Positions 6,869 to 14,060 of a stretch of DNA of 20,404 bases are shown here, piece after piece. The notes beneath the pieces were generated by a model, which saw only the letters and a program-made list of their open reading frames with translations, searched no databases and had not been told where the DNA came from. This stretch comes from CAYMWF01 sp964394085 [NCBI: uncultured Gemmatimonadota bacterium] (GTDB taxonomy: Bacteria; GCA-2686955; CAYMWF01). Where the stretch lies: contig CAYMWF010000077.1 of the NCBI GenBank assembly GCA_964394085.1, positions 1 through 20,404 of the forward strand. Reading direction: 5' to 3'. A program made the translations under genes and the position numbers. The stretch's first letter is position 1; every line of letters starts with the position of its first letter.

Positions 6869-8377
6869 TTAATTGAAGGTCCAGGGTTCGATGCTCTCGC
6901 TCGTTACCGAACCTTCGAGGAGCGCATGACAGGCGTATTCACCCTGTGGAATCGCAGGCAGCCTCCTGGACATCCAGGAGGGATTGTCATACGTAATTCC
7001 GGAGGGCAGGGTCAGGGCGGGAGCTTCCGCCAGCGGGTATTTTCCGCCGTTCGGCAGATCGACCCATATCGAGACGGCCACCGTCTCCGCCGGTCCCGGA
7101 TTTACGACGATGAGCCGCAGTACGATCGTATCCCCGGCGGAATACGTTTTGGCATCGGGATATATAACGATATAGGGCCTGGTCCATCCGGCTTCGATCA
7201 CGAACGGGCACGAGTCGAACCCGGTTTCCGGGTGGGGTATCGCCGTATCGCCGATATGGTCCCCGGAGAAATCATGGATGCCCGAACCGCTTCCATCGTC
7301 CAGGCCCGCGTAATCTCCCCAGAAATTGCCCTGCATAAGCAGGGGATGGAACCAGTCGTTCACCTCCGGAGCGTCATCATACGACTGCACCCAGTTACCC
7401 AGTATATCGTTGTTGTAGATAGTGGTGCCGGTGCAGCCTGCAAGCTTGATTCCGTAGCCCAGGTTGTCGCGCACATGGTTTTCCACGGCGAAACATCCGT
7501 CGGACGCGTTCAGCTTGATACCGTGAAACGTGCACATCGCCAGATAATTGCCCTCTATCGTCACTCCGCTCGAAGAGCCCACGTCCACGCCGCTCCATCC
7601 GTTCCCCATGGAGGTGTTGTTCACGACTTCGCAATCGACGCCGGCATAAAGGAGGATTCCCGACTTGAGGTTGTCGGCTGCCAGGTTTTCGGATATCATC
7701 ATATCCTCGAAAATCCCCTGAGCGCTGATGCCTCCTTCCCCGTTCAGTGAAGCGAGATTTCCGTCGAGCACCGAGCCTGAAGCGCCGTACATGAAAACCC
7801 CGTCTCCCGTGTTCGAGTTGCAGGTATTGTCGAAAATGTAGTTCCGGGACATGTCTACGCGGATCCCGCAGTAACCGTTATATGTCACCAGGTTTTCGGA
7901 TATCACGTTGTCTTCGGCCCACATGGCGAAAATACCGAAACCGCCGTTGTTCGAAGCGTTGATGTCCTTTATGACGCACTGCCCGGCGGTGTCGAGGAAA
8001 AGGCCGGATTCGGGATAGGTGGAACCCGAATTGGTAATCGAAAAACCGCTTATCTCGGTGCCGTCCGCGTAAACGGTGACGGTATTGCCGGCTGCCGGGC
8101 CCTGGATCGTGGTGGTTTCGCGATTTTCTCCCTTGAGGATCACCTCCTCCGTGATGGTGACCGTTTCGGGGTATGTACCCGCCGCCACGAGGATGGAATC
8201 TCCGGGATCGGCAGCGTCCACCGCCTCCTGAATCGTCGGATAGTCGCCGGGTACGTTGATGGTGGCTGCATCCGAGGGAACGGCTGTCAGCGTTGCGAGA
8301 GAAGCGACGGCTGCGCAAATCACCAGTATGTCCGCGCAGCGATTCACCCCATCGGAAAGGGACCGGTATGTTATCAT
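6869..8377 (-). CDS. Secreted right-handed parallel beta-helix (NosD-like) repeat protein
   Basis: 502 residues. A signal peptide occupies about 1-38, with a hydrophobic core LVICAAVASLATL and cleavage after SDA. The mature start, TINVPGDYPTIQEAVDAA followed by GDSILVAAGTY, is the classic opening of NosD/pectate-lyase-fold proteins. About residues 60-370 carry repeated turns of the type N-x-I/V-x-x-N (NVISENLVTYNGYCGI and similar), which form the helix rungs. The last 110 residues or so (from about WTRPYIVIYPDAKTYSAGD) look like an Ig-fold/CARDB-type domain. Such proteins bind or process polysaccharide, or serve as surface adhesins; no catalytic set is evident. The start ATG is preceded by CAGGAG seven bases upstream, and a near-consensus promoter lies upstream. 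The neighbouring glycosyltransferase suggests, but does not prove, a glycan-related role. Confidence 0.88.
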   Translation of the reverse strand: MITYRSLSDGVNRCADILVICAAVASLATLTAVPSDAATINVPGDYPTIQEAVDAADPGDSILVAAGTYPETVTITEEVILKGENRETTTIQGPAAGNTVTVYADGTEISGFSITNSGSTYPESGLFLDTAGQCVIKDINASNNGGFGIFAMWAEDNVISENLVTYNGYCGIRVDMSRNYIFDNTCNSNTGDGVFMYGASGSVLDGNLASLNGEGGISAQGIFEDMMISENLAADNLKSGILLYAGVDCEVVNNTSMGNGWSGVDVGSSSGVTIEGNYLAMCTFHGIKLNASDGCFAVENHVRDNLGYGIKLAGCTGTTIYNNDILGNWVQSYDDAPEVNDWFHPLLMQGNFWGDYAGLDDGSGSGIHDFSGDHIGDTAIPHPETGFDSCPFVIEAGWTRPYIVIYPDAKTYSAGDTIVLRLIVVNPGPAETVAVSIWVDLPNGGKYPLAEAPALTLPSGITYDNPSWMSRRLPAIPQGEYACHALLEGSVTSESIEPWTFN

Positions 8378-8397
8378 CGTCGTACTCCTGCCTGGAG

Positions 8398-8408
8398 GTG
8401 ATCCTGCT
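8398..8408 (-). promoter_or_regulatory. Leader element AGCAGGATCAC, shared with the barrel protein gene
   Basis: This 11-base sequence lies 21 bases upstream of the beta-helix start codon. An identical copy lies 23 bases upstream of the barrel gene start (20147-20157). Both are in the 5' leader just before the ribosome binding site. Function is unknown; chance cannot be excluded. Confidence 0.3.
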
Positions 8409-8425
8409 CATGGTGACTACTGTAA

Positions 8426-8454
8426 ATTATAGCTGAATGATTTTGGTGAGTCAA
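8426..8454 (-). promoter_or_regulatory. Sigma-70-type promoter of the beta-helix gene
   Basis: On the minus strand, TTGACT (8454-8449) is followed after exactly 17 bases by a perfect TATAAT (8431-8426). The expected transcript start is near 8419, giving a leader of about 40 nt. It makes the beta-helix gene an independent transcription unit. Confidence 0.8.
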
Positions 8455-8562
8455 ACGGCCCGTGAGCGGTAGTTTTCAAGCCGCACTGGAAATTCCCGCC
8501 CGGAAACCTTCCCGCGGGAAACGGATCGATCGGGTATTGAACGGATGGCGAGTTCGAAAACG

Positions 8563-8770
8563 TAAGACACCGGGCCGCTCCACCTCAGGTGTTTTGTGAT
8601 CACCGGGCCGTTCCGCGTCAGAGGCTTTGTGATCGCCGGGCCGTTCCGCGTCAGAGGTTTTGTGATCGCCGGGCCGCGCCGCGTCAGAGGTTTTGTGATC
8701 GCCGGGCCGCGCTGCCCTGGTCAGCCTCGCCGGCACCAGGCCGCGAACCTCAGTGCGCCTTGTGAGCGCC
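8563..8770 (-). repeat. 33-bp tandem array following the iron-sulfur gene and overlapping its 3' end
   Basis: Units start at 8563, 8596, 8629, 8662 and 8695, an exact 33-bp period; three inner copies are nearly identical (GTGATCGCCGGGCCG, then a variable part, then GCGTCAGAGGTTTT). The fifth decays after about 20 bases. A related GTGAGCGCCGGGACGG at 8762 lies inside the iron-sulfur gene's last codons, at 2x33+1 bp from the unit at 8695. The codons there read RPGAHKAH-stop, while the array read one frame over gives RPGDHKTSDA repeated. The array thus looks expanded from the gene's 3' end. Confidence 0.85.
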
Positions 8771-9529
8771 GGGACGGAGCGCCATGGTGATTGCGCCCTC
8801 GGGACAGGCTTTTTCGCAGGCGCCGCAGCCGAAGCAGAAGGAAGTGAGGCGGACGCCCCCTTCAACTGCGGTCCTGGCATCGAAGGGGCAGGCCGTGACG
8901 CAGTCGTGCCGGCCGGTGCAGCGGGCGGTATCGGTGCGGGATACATGGGTGCCGGGCAGAAGAGGATACCGCGCCTGGCCCAGTTCGCGGTTCAGAATAT
9001 AAGGTACGCATCCGCACTCGCAGCAGTTGCAGATCACGTACTCGTTCTCCTCGTTGACAGGACAGTGAACGAATACCATCTGCCACATTCCGGCGCGACT
9101 CGAGCCGCTGACGATACGTTTCGCTTCTTCTTTCTCGATCATCCTGTATTCGCCGGGAAAAGCCCTGGTCCAGGCTTCGACGCCTGTTCGGATGACGATA
9201 TCGGTTTCCAGGGGATGGTCGCAGTCGCGGTGGGCGATGCGGCACCTGCACGGCCCCACCGCGAAACCGCCGTCGAGGGAGTCGATCAAATCGAGAACCG
9301 CAGCGGCGGGCATCGGCCGGCCGGTGTCTCCGAGCACGGCGAATGGATACGCCAGCATCCTGCCCAGCAGGGCGCGCAAAGGTCGAATCCGTCCCAAACG
9401 GCGGTAGCGTCCTCTGAGCAGGCGGTAGCTCCACCCGAGAAGCGGCACCTCGAGATACCTGGCGAAAATGAACAGGGTCCAGCGGCGAAACCTGCTCTGT
9501 TCACCGGTTAAACCGTGTACTAGGGACAA
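8750..9529 (-). CDS. Iron-sulfur (4Fe-4S ferredoxin-type) protein with extra cysteine clusters
   Basis: 259 residues, no signal peptide; residues 20-65 are basic and amphipathic. The C-terminal ferredoxin domain has CFGCGACEKACP (C232, C235, C238, C242), a complete four-cysteine motif, and CTGRHDCVTACP (C204, C210, C214), where the usual second cysteine is R207. That site may hold a [3Fe-4S] or altered cluster. Upstream are C94, C96 and C103 (PCRCR...C), C156, and CNCCECGC (C167, C169, C170, C172, C174), suggesting one more metal or cluster site. It is probably an electron carrier or a redox subunit; the partner is unknown. The start is TTG at 9529 with GGGAGG six bases upstream; no ATG or GTG is available in frame. 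The 3' end merges into a 33-bp tandem array, and another such array covers the region just upstream. Confidence 0.85.
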   Translation of the reverse strand: MSLVHGLTGEQSRFRRWTLFIFARYLEVPLLGWSYRLLRGRYRRLGRIRPLRALLGRMLAYPFAVLGDTGRPMPAAAVLDLIDSLDGGFAVGPCRCRIAHRDCDHPLETDIVIRTGVEAWTRAFPGEYRMIEKEEAKRIVSGSSRAGMWQMVFVHCPVNEENEYVICNCCECGCVPYILNRELGQARYPLLPGTHVSRTDTARCTGRHDCVTACPFDARTAVEGGVRLTSFCFGCGACEKACPEGAITMALRPGAHKAH

Positions 9530-9699
9530 AATTTCCTCCCTGCAGGCGGCCTGTTGCCCTGAATCGTCGGCTGGGGCCGGATTCTCCCGCCCTGCATCGT
9601 CGGCTGAGGCCGGTTCCTCCTACCCTGCACCGTCGGCTGGGGCCGGATTCTCCCGCCCTGCACCGTCGGCTGAGGTCGGCTCTGTTGCGTTTCCATCAT
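9520..9699 (-). CDS. Possible small repeat protein overlapping the iron-sulfur gene start
   Basis: A 59-residue frame runs from ATG at 9699 (a second ATG follows at once) to TAG at 9520-9522. It crosses the whole 33-bp array and overlaps the next gene's TTG start by ten bases. It would encode a very basic peptide with an 11-residue repeat, QGGRIRPQPTV alternating with QGRRNRPQPTM. Every unit is open in this frame, whereas the iron-sulfur frame is broken upstream by a TAG in one unit. No strong ribosome binding site precedes the ATG, and the plus strand is open here too, so this may be a by-product of the 33-bp (11-codon) period. Confidence 0.22.
   Translation of the reverse strand: MMETQQSRPQPTVQGGRIRPQPTVQGRRNRPQPTMQGGRIRPQPTIQGNRPPAGRKFCP
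9532..9696. repeat. 33-bp tandem array between the propeller and iron-sulfur genes
   Basis: Units beginning CGTCGGCTG start at 9565, 9598, 9631 and 9664, an exact 33-bp period; sequence before 9565 ends like a unit (CCCTGAAT) and 9664 onward decays. Two unit types alternate (GGGGCCGGATTCTCCCGCCCTGCA and GAGGCCGGTTCCTCCTACCCTGCA), giving a 66-bp higher order. The array ends right at the iron-sulfur gene's ribosome binding site. The unit is unrelated in sequence to the other two 33-bp arrays nearby. Confidence 0.85.
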
Positions 9700-9708
9700 T
9701 AATCTCGA

Positions 9709-9786
9709 CGCGGAGGCGCGGTATTCAGTCGGTTCTTCCGAGTGCTGCGCGGAGCCGCGGAAATCATTCGGTTTTTTCGAAAGTCA
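9709..9786 (-). repeat. 39-bp direct duplication spanning the propeller gene's stop codon
   Basis: CGCGGAGGCGCGGTATTCAG at 9709 and CGCGGAGCCGCGGAAATCAT at 9748 begin two copies 39 bp apart. Both continue with TCGGTT, four variable bases, TCCGA or TTCGA. The second copy contains the end of the propeller gene (FEKTE-stop); the first, downstream copy carries a decayed equivalent. It looks like a tandem duplication of the gene's 3' end. Confidence 0.7.
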
Positions 9787-12067
9787 AACGCCCGGCCGGC
9801 TCTTCCACCGTTCCGTGGTGCGCCAGCCACCCGGCCATGGCGTCAACGACGCTCACACCGGTGTCCTCGAACTCGATCGGAAGACCGAACAATTCCTCCG
9901 CCCGGCTCGCCAGGTAGCTGGACACGGCGATACGGTAAGAGCGGGATCCATCAAGGGAAACGGAAACCTGCGGCTCCGCGCCTTTTTCGCCCCCGCTCGT
10001 TATGGTAGCCTGAAAACCTGAAACCAGGCATCGTTCCCAGGGTTTCCGCCCATGGCTCCATTCGAGCATGCGGCGGACCTCCTCACCGGTCCCGGAGAAT
10101 GTGCAGATCGTGTTCGGATAGTTGGCGTCCACCAGGTCCTCGAGAGCGATATCGCCCTTTGGAAGCCCCTTCCTCATACCTCCCGAGAGCACAAGAGCGA
10201 TATCCGCGCCGCTGCTCCAGCGGAACACATCGGCTTTCCAGCGACCGACAACCGGTTCCGGACCGGAGGTCGACAGGTCCGTCAGCGCAGTGGCCGCTAT
10301 CCTTCGTTCGTATTTAAACGTTTCAGGCGTCTCGGTGCTCTTTTTCACCCGCCACTCCCCGCCTGCACCCAGGCTGCAGGAGAGTGCCGAACAATCCGTG
10401 AAAGCGCCCTCGAAAACAGTGACGCCGTTTACGGTCAGGGTCGCCGGCATCTCCGGGTCGAGCCAGCCGAGAGGAAGGAAGAGCAGGAAGGAGGCGGCAT
10501 TGTCCGTCTCGACCGTGAGCCTGTTGCCCCGGGATACCGCGCAGGTCAACCCCGCGTGCCGGCCCCATTCCCCCCAGCCCGTGACGGCGCTCCAATAGCA
10601 GAGACCTTCCCGCGGGAGCCGCGCCGCCCCGTGGAAGCGCACGGGCTCTGCCCGCACGATTCCCGGCTCGTCCTCGAACTCGGCGAAACCGGCGGCGGCG
10701 AAAATGTTGCCGTTGTTGGTGCCTATATAGAAGGTGCCTTCATGCCGTTCGATGGAAACGGGATCCGTCACGCCGGAAGGAATGCGGTGCAGCGTCCAGG
10801 TTTCAAGATCGGTCGTTTCGGCGATGACGGAGCGCCCCTCGTGGATCGCGAGTAGAAGGAGAGCCCCGTCCCTGACCAGGATATCCCGCACGGAGTCGAT
10901 ACCGGTTCCGGGGTCGAGCTCCCGGACCGAAGCTCCGTCATGGACGAACAGGCCGAGCGTCCCGGCGGTTTTCCTCGCATAGGGCACGTAGGCGCCGTGC
11001 CGCACCGCCATCACCAGTCGATTGCCGAAAACGACGGGCGTCACCCGGCAGACATGCTCCACCGGCAGCAGATCGGTGAACCGCCAGCCGTCGCCCCTGT
11101 TCACGAGGGTATCGAACGGGCCGAACGGATCATCCGCGAAAAGGAGAACCTTTGCGTCTTCCGCGACGCCGGGAGGACGGTTCTCTTCCGGAATATCAGA
11201 AACTTTGACCTCGCTGAAAGCGTAAGGAAAGGCGAAGAGGCTCCCTCCGAAATCCGCGAGGCCGTCGACCCGGTAGACGTGCCGGCCGTCGCACCGGGTG
11301 GCGTAGTCGAGAGCCCAGGTGGCGCCGCGATCCGTGGAGCGCATGATCGCACCGAGCGGATACATCGAATCATCGTCGAGATCGAAGTAGCTGCCGGTGG
11401 TGGCGTACCAGGCTCCGTCGCCGCTCGCGAGATCGTTCACGTGGATACCGTGCTGCACCGTCCGCCGCTTCACCCATCCCAGGTCCTCGAGAACGTACAC
11501 ATTGCCGTAGTCCCAGTCTTCGGTGGCGTCGGGTCCCGGGATCGCCAGGGTGCCGTCCAGGATCCGGTACCGGTAGATCGCTTCGTCGTCCACCGTGAAG
11601 TTCGTCTCGAATTCTCCGGCGGCGAAATCGTACCATATGATATCGGTCGGCCCGGTATTGACCATGGCGTCGCCGTGCCCGATATAGAGGCGGTCGCGAA
11701 ACACCTGGAGATCGGTTATGTTCCGGGCCGCTTCCTGTTTCAAGGCCGTAGGGTGCCCGATAGACGAAAGCTCGAGGAGGCGTATTTTTCGGGATTCCGT
11801 GCCGGATGACGCGCCGGCGCCGGCCGGTTCGCCCGCTTCTTCTGCGGCAAAAGCACTGATGGCTCCTGTTACAAGGGCGAATACCGCAAGGATAATGACG
11901 CACGCCGCCGTACGACTCGCCAGGATATCTACGGCCGCCGCGCTGCGACTCGAAAGGGTATCTACAGCCCCCGCGCTGCACCTCGAAAAGATGTCAACGC
12001 CCGTCGTCAAGCGACTCGAAAGGATATCTACGGCCGCCGCGGTGCGACTCGAAAAGATACGCGTCAT
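9764..12067 (-). CDS. Exported beta-propeller protein with a 5'-nucleotidase C-terminal domain
   Basis: 767 residues from ATG 12067, chosen over ATG 12091 because AGGAGG lies six bases before it. Residues 4-58 are 11-residue repeats (SSRTAAAVDIL type) preceding a signal-peptide core (VIILAVFALVTGAI) with cleavage near AFA. Residues about 95-480 read as a propeller of exo-alpha-sialidase/BNR type, with one Asp-box STDRGATW (244-251) and repeated blade-like strands. Residues about 604-755 match the 5'-nucleotidase C-terminal domain (5_nucleotid_C): WSSGADIALVLSGGMRKGLPK, then GDIALEDLVDANYPN and later SYRIAVSSYLA. In 5'-nucleotidases this domain binds the nucleoside, but the metallophosphatase domain with its metal ligands is absent, so hydrolysis is unlikely. 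The protein is probably periplasmic or surface-bound and may bind a ligand. It lies about 85 bp after the sigma-54 activator gene. Function unknown. Confidence 0.82.
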   Translation of the reverse strand: MTRIFSSRTAAAVDILSSRLTTGVDIFSRCSAGAVDTLSSRSAAAVDILASRTAACVIILAVFALVTGAISAFAAEEAGEPAGAGASSGTESRKIRLLELSSIGHPTALKQEAARNITDLQVFRDRLYIGHGDAMVNTGPTDIIWYDFAAGEFETNFTVDDEAIYRYRILDGTLAIPGPDATEDWDYGNVYVLEDLGWVKRRTVQHGIHVNDLASGDGAWYATTGSYFDLDDDSMYPLGAIMRSTDRGATWALDYATRCDGRHVYRVDGLADFGGSLFAFPYAFSEVKVSDIPEENRPPGVAEDAKVLLFADDPFGPFDTLVNRGDGWRFTDLLPVEHVCRVTPVVFGNRLVMAVRHGAYVPYARKTAGTLGLFVHDGASVRELDPGTGIDSVRDILVRDGALLLLAIHEGRSVIAETTDLETWTLHRIPSGVTDPVSIERHEGTFYIGTNNGNIFAAAGFAEFEDEPGIVRAEPVRFHGAARLPREGLCYWSAVTGWGEWGRHAGLTCAVSRGNRLTVETDNAASFLLFLPLGWLDPEMPATLTVNGVTVFEGAFTDCSALSCSLGAGGEWRVKKSTETPETFKYERRIAATALTDLSTSGPEPVVGRWKADVFRWSSGADIALVLSGGMRKGLPKGDIALEDLVDANYPNTICTFSGTGEEVRRMLEWSHGRKPWERCLVSGFQATITSGGEKGAEPQVSVSLDGSRSYRIAVSSYLASRAEELFGLPIEFEDTGVSVVDAMAGWLAHHGTVEEPAGRLTFEKTE
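11881..12067 (-). repeat. 33-bp tandem array within the signal-peptide coding region
   Basis: Units start at 11881 (divergent), 11914, 11947, 11980, 12013 and 12046 (partial, containing the start codon), an exact 33-bp spacing. The consensus is GACTCGAAAGGATATCTACG followed by GCCGCCGCGCTGC. The 11881 unit encodes TAACVIIL, the start of the hydrophobic signal core, while the others encode the polar version TAAAVDIL. The array therefore looks like repeated copying of a signal-peptide segment. Confidence 0.85.
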
Positions 12068-12129
12068 TTTTTTCCTCCTGATCAGTGCCATCGTGCAAAA
12101 AGGATATAATCCGGGGCCGTTTACGCTGC

Positions 12130-12150
12130 AAAAAACCGCGGGAAGCGGCC
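12130..12150 (-). terminator. Weak intrinsic-terminator-like hairpin after the activator gene
   Basis: On the minus strand, CCGC-TTCCC-GCGG is followed by six T, within a few bases of the activator's stop. The four-pair stem is short, so it could at most attenuate read-through into the propeller gene. Confidence 0.35.
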
Positions 12151-12152
12151 AG

Positions 12153-14060
12153 CTACTCCGACACGGCTTCCCGCCTGATTTCGTCGAGTGAAATCCCGGA
12201 GGATTTGGCCATCCTGTAGAGCTGCCGCCTGTCGAGACCCGCTATCCTGCCCGCTTCGGTCATCACGCCGCCGGCTTTCCTGAGCACCTGCAGGAGATAC
12301 TCCCTGTCCATCCTCGCCGCCTCTTCCGCCAGGACTTCTTCCTTCATCGCCCTGTATTCCCCTGCCTTGCATGAAGTATCGATACGTATCGACGATACCT
12401 GTTTTCTGCCTGTCGACCGGATTTTCGAAGGGAGCAGGTCCTTGTCTGCGGAACCGCCGCTTTCGGTGAGGGCGACCACGCGCTGAATGAGGTTTTCCAG
12501 CTCCCTGACATTACCGGGGAAGTCGTAGTTTTCGAGGAGCTCCCTGAAATCGCGTGAAGGCTCTATGGTTTCCTTTCCGTATTTCCTGCAGTAAATCTTC
12601 AGAAAATGATCGGTGAGAACGGGGATGTCCTCCTTCCGGTCGCGAAGCGGAGGAAGATTTACGGTGATTACGTTCAACCTGTAGTAAAGGTCCTCCCTGA
12701 AGGTGCCCTCCTCCACCATCTTCTCTATGTTCCGGTTGGTGGCCGCCACGAGGCGCATGTCGACCGGGATCCGCCGATCGCTTCCGAGGGGCTCTACAAT
12801 TTTTTCCTGGAGCACCCGCAGGAGCTTCGCCTGGAGTGTCGGGGCCATGTCGCCGATTTCGTCCAGAAAGAGGGTTCCCCCGTCCGCTCCGACGATTTTC
12901 CCTTTCCGGGATTGAACCGCCCCGGTGAAGGCGCCCCTCTCGTATCCGAATAGCTCCGATTCCAGGAGATGTTCCGGTATCGCCGCGCAGTTTACGAAAA
13001 CGAAAGGGCTCCCGGCCCGATCGCTGTTGGCGTGAAGCGCCTTGGCCACCAGCTCTTTTCCCGTGCCGCTTTTTCCGAGGATAAGGATCGATGCGTCGGT
13101 GGCGGCGACCAGTCCGACGGTTCTCAACGCTTCGTGCATCCCCTCCGATACGGTTACAATGCCGTCGAACCTGTACCGGCTTTTGAGTTCGCTTTCGAGC
13201 TGCCGCCGGGTGCTTTCGAGACGCTCGATCTCCCTTGTTTTCATTACGGCCGCCGCCATCTGGTCGGCCAGCCGCTCGAGCAGCGCCGCGTCGTCCTTCG
13301 AAAAGATGCCGGGCGCGGCGCGGTTGTCCAGGTAGATCAGCCCGATGATGCTCCCGTCGAATTTCAGGGGAAAAGCGAGGATCGAGCGGAGCTTTAAATC
13401 CCGGATGCTCTCCCTGGCGCTGAACCGGTCGTCGGAGAGGGCGTCGTGCACCATCACCATCCTGCCGCCCCTCACCACGTCGCCTATGATCCTCCTGCTT
13501 ACTTCGTTTTCGGGCTTGTCCAGGTCGGTGCTGTCCATGTTCCGCGCGAGGCTGAAAGTGAGCTCGCCTCCCTTCCCGTCCGCGAGCAGGAGGAAGCCGC
13601 GTTCGGCCCTGGTCACGCGTATCGCGATGTCCATGATCAGATCCTGCAGCCGCACCGGGTCCATTTCCGTATTGACCAGGTGGATCATGTCGAGCAGGGT
13701 GTCGAATTCCTGAATCCCGTGGGCCGGAAAATCATCCAGCTCGCGGCGGACCACCGCGAATGCTTCCTCGATTCCGGCCCGGAAGCCTGAAACCGCGTAA
13801 TTGAACTTCTCGACGGTTTCTTTCAGGGATTCTATCTCATCCACCGGGCCCGCGGCGAACGCGGAGATGGACTCCAGCTGCTCCTCCAGGCTGGTGACGG
13901 TTTCATTTACGGCGGAAAAGACCGAGCGGGCCAGGTTTTCGATTTCAGCCATTCTCTCGCTGAAACCGGTCCGCGCGGGATAATCGCCCGCACCCCCGAG
14001 GAATGTTCCGGGTTCATTTTGGTCGAGTGAATCGTTGTCTGACATCTCGTCTCCATTCAT
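12153..14060 (-). CDS. Sigma-54-dependent transcriptional activator with GAF domain
   Basis: 635 residues. A coiled-coil-like N-terminus (about 35-110) leads to a GAF sensor domain (about 121-275), then a linker helix and the AAA+ domain (about 300-535). Motifs: Walker A GKSGTGKE (329-336), GAFTGA (376-381) that contacts sigma-54, Walker B GGTLFLDE (394-401), and FREDLYYRL with its arginine-finger region. A Fis-type helix-turn-helix is at about 580-625 (EAGRIAGLDRRQLYRM). It hydrolyses ATP to open sigma-54 polymerase complexes from upstream sites. Its ATG overlaps the kinase stop (ATGA), so translation is coupled; ATG 14045, with GGAG five bases upstream, is an alternative start. No receiver domain is present, so control may come from the GAF ligand, the coiled coil or phosphorylation by the adjacent kinase. 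All residues needed for activity appear intact. Confidence 0.95.
   Translation of the reverse strand: MNGDEMSDNDSLDQNEPGTFLGGAGDYPARTGFSERMAEIENLARSVFSAVNETVTSLEEQLESISAFAAGPVDEIESLKETVEKFNYAVSGFRAGIEEAFAVVRRELDDFPAHGIQEFDTLLDMIHLVNTEMDPVRLQDLIMDIAIRVTRAERGFLLLADGKGGELTFSLARNMDSTDLDKPENEVSRRIIGDVVRGGRMVMVHDALSDDRFSARESIRDLKLRSILAFPLKFDGSIIGLIYLDNRAAPGIFSKDDAALLERLADQMAAAVMKTREIERLESTRRQLESELKSRYRFDGIVTVSEGMHEALRTVGLVAATDASILILGKSGTGKELVAKALHANSDRAGSPFVFVNCAAIPEHLLESELFGYERGAFTGAVQSRKGKIVGADGGTLFLDEIGDMAPTLQAKLLRVLQEKIVEPLGSDRRIPVDMRLVAATNRNIEKMVEEGTFREDLYYRLNVITVNLPPLRDRKEDIPVLTDHFLKIYCRKYGKETIEPSRDFRELLENYDFPGNVRELENLIQRVVALTESGGSADKDLLPSKIRSTGRKQVSSIRIDTSCKAGEYRAMKEEVLAEEAARMDREYLLQVLRKAGGVMTEAGRIAGLDRRQLYRMAKSSGISLDEIRREAVSE

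Noticed and set aside
8476-8946. A 156-codon minus-strand frame carrying RPGDHKTSDA repeats
   Set aside because: Most of it lies out of frame inside the iron-sulfur gene with no start signal; the open frame through the array follows from its 33-bp period. Kept only as evidence for the origin of the array.
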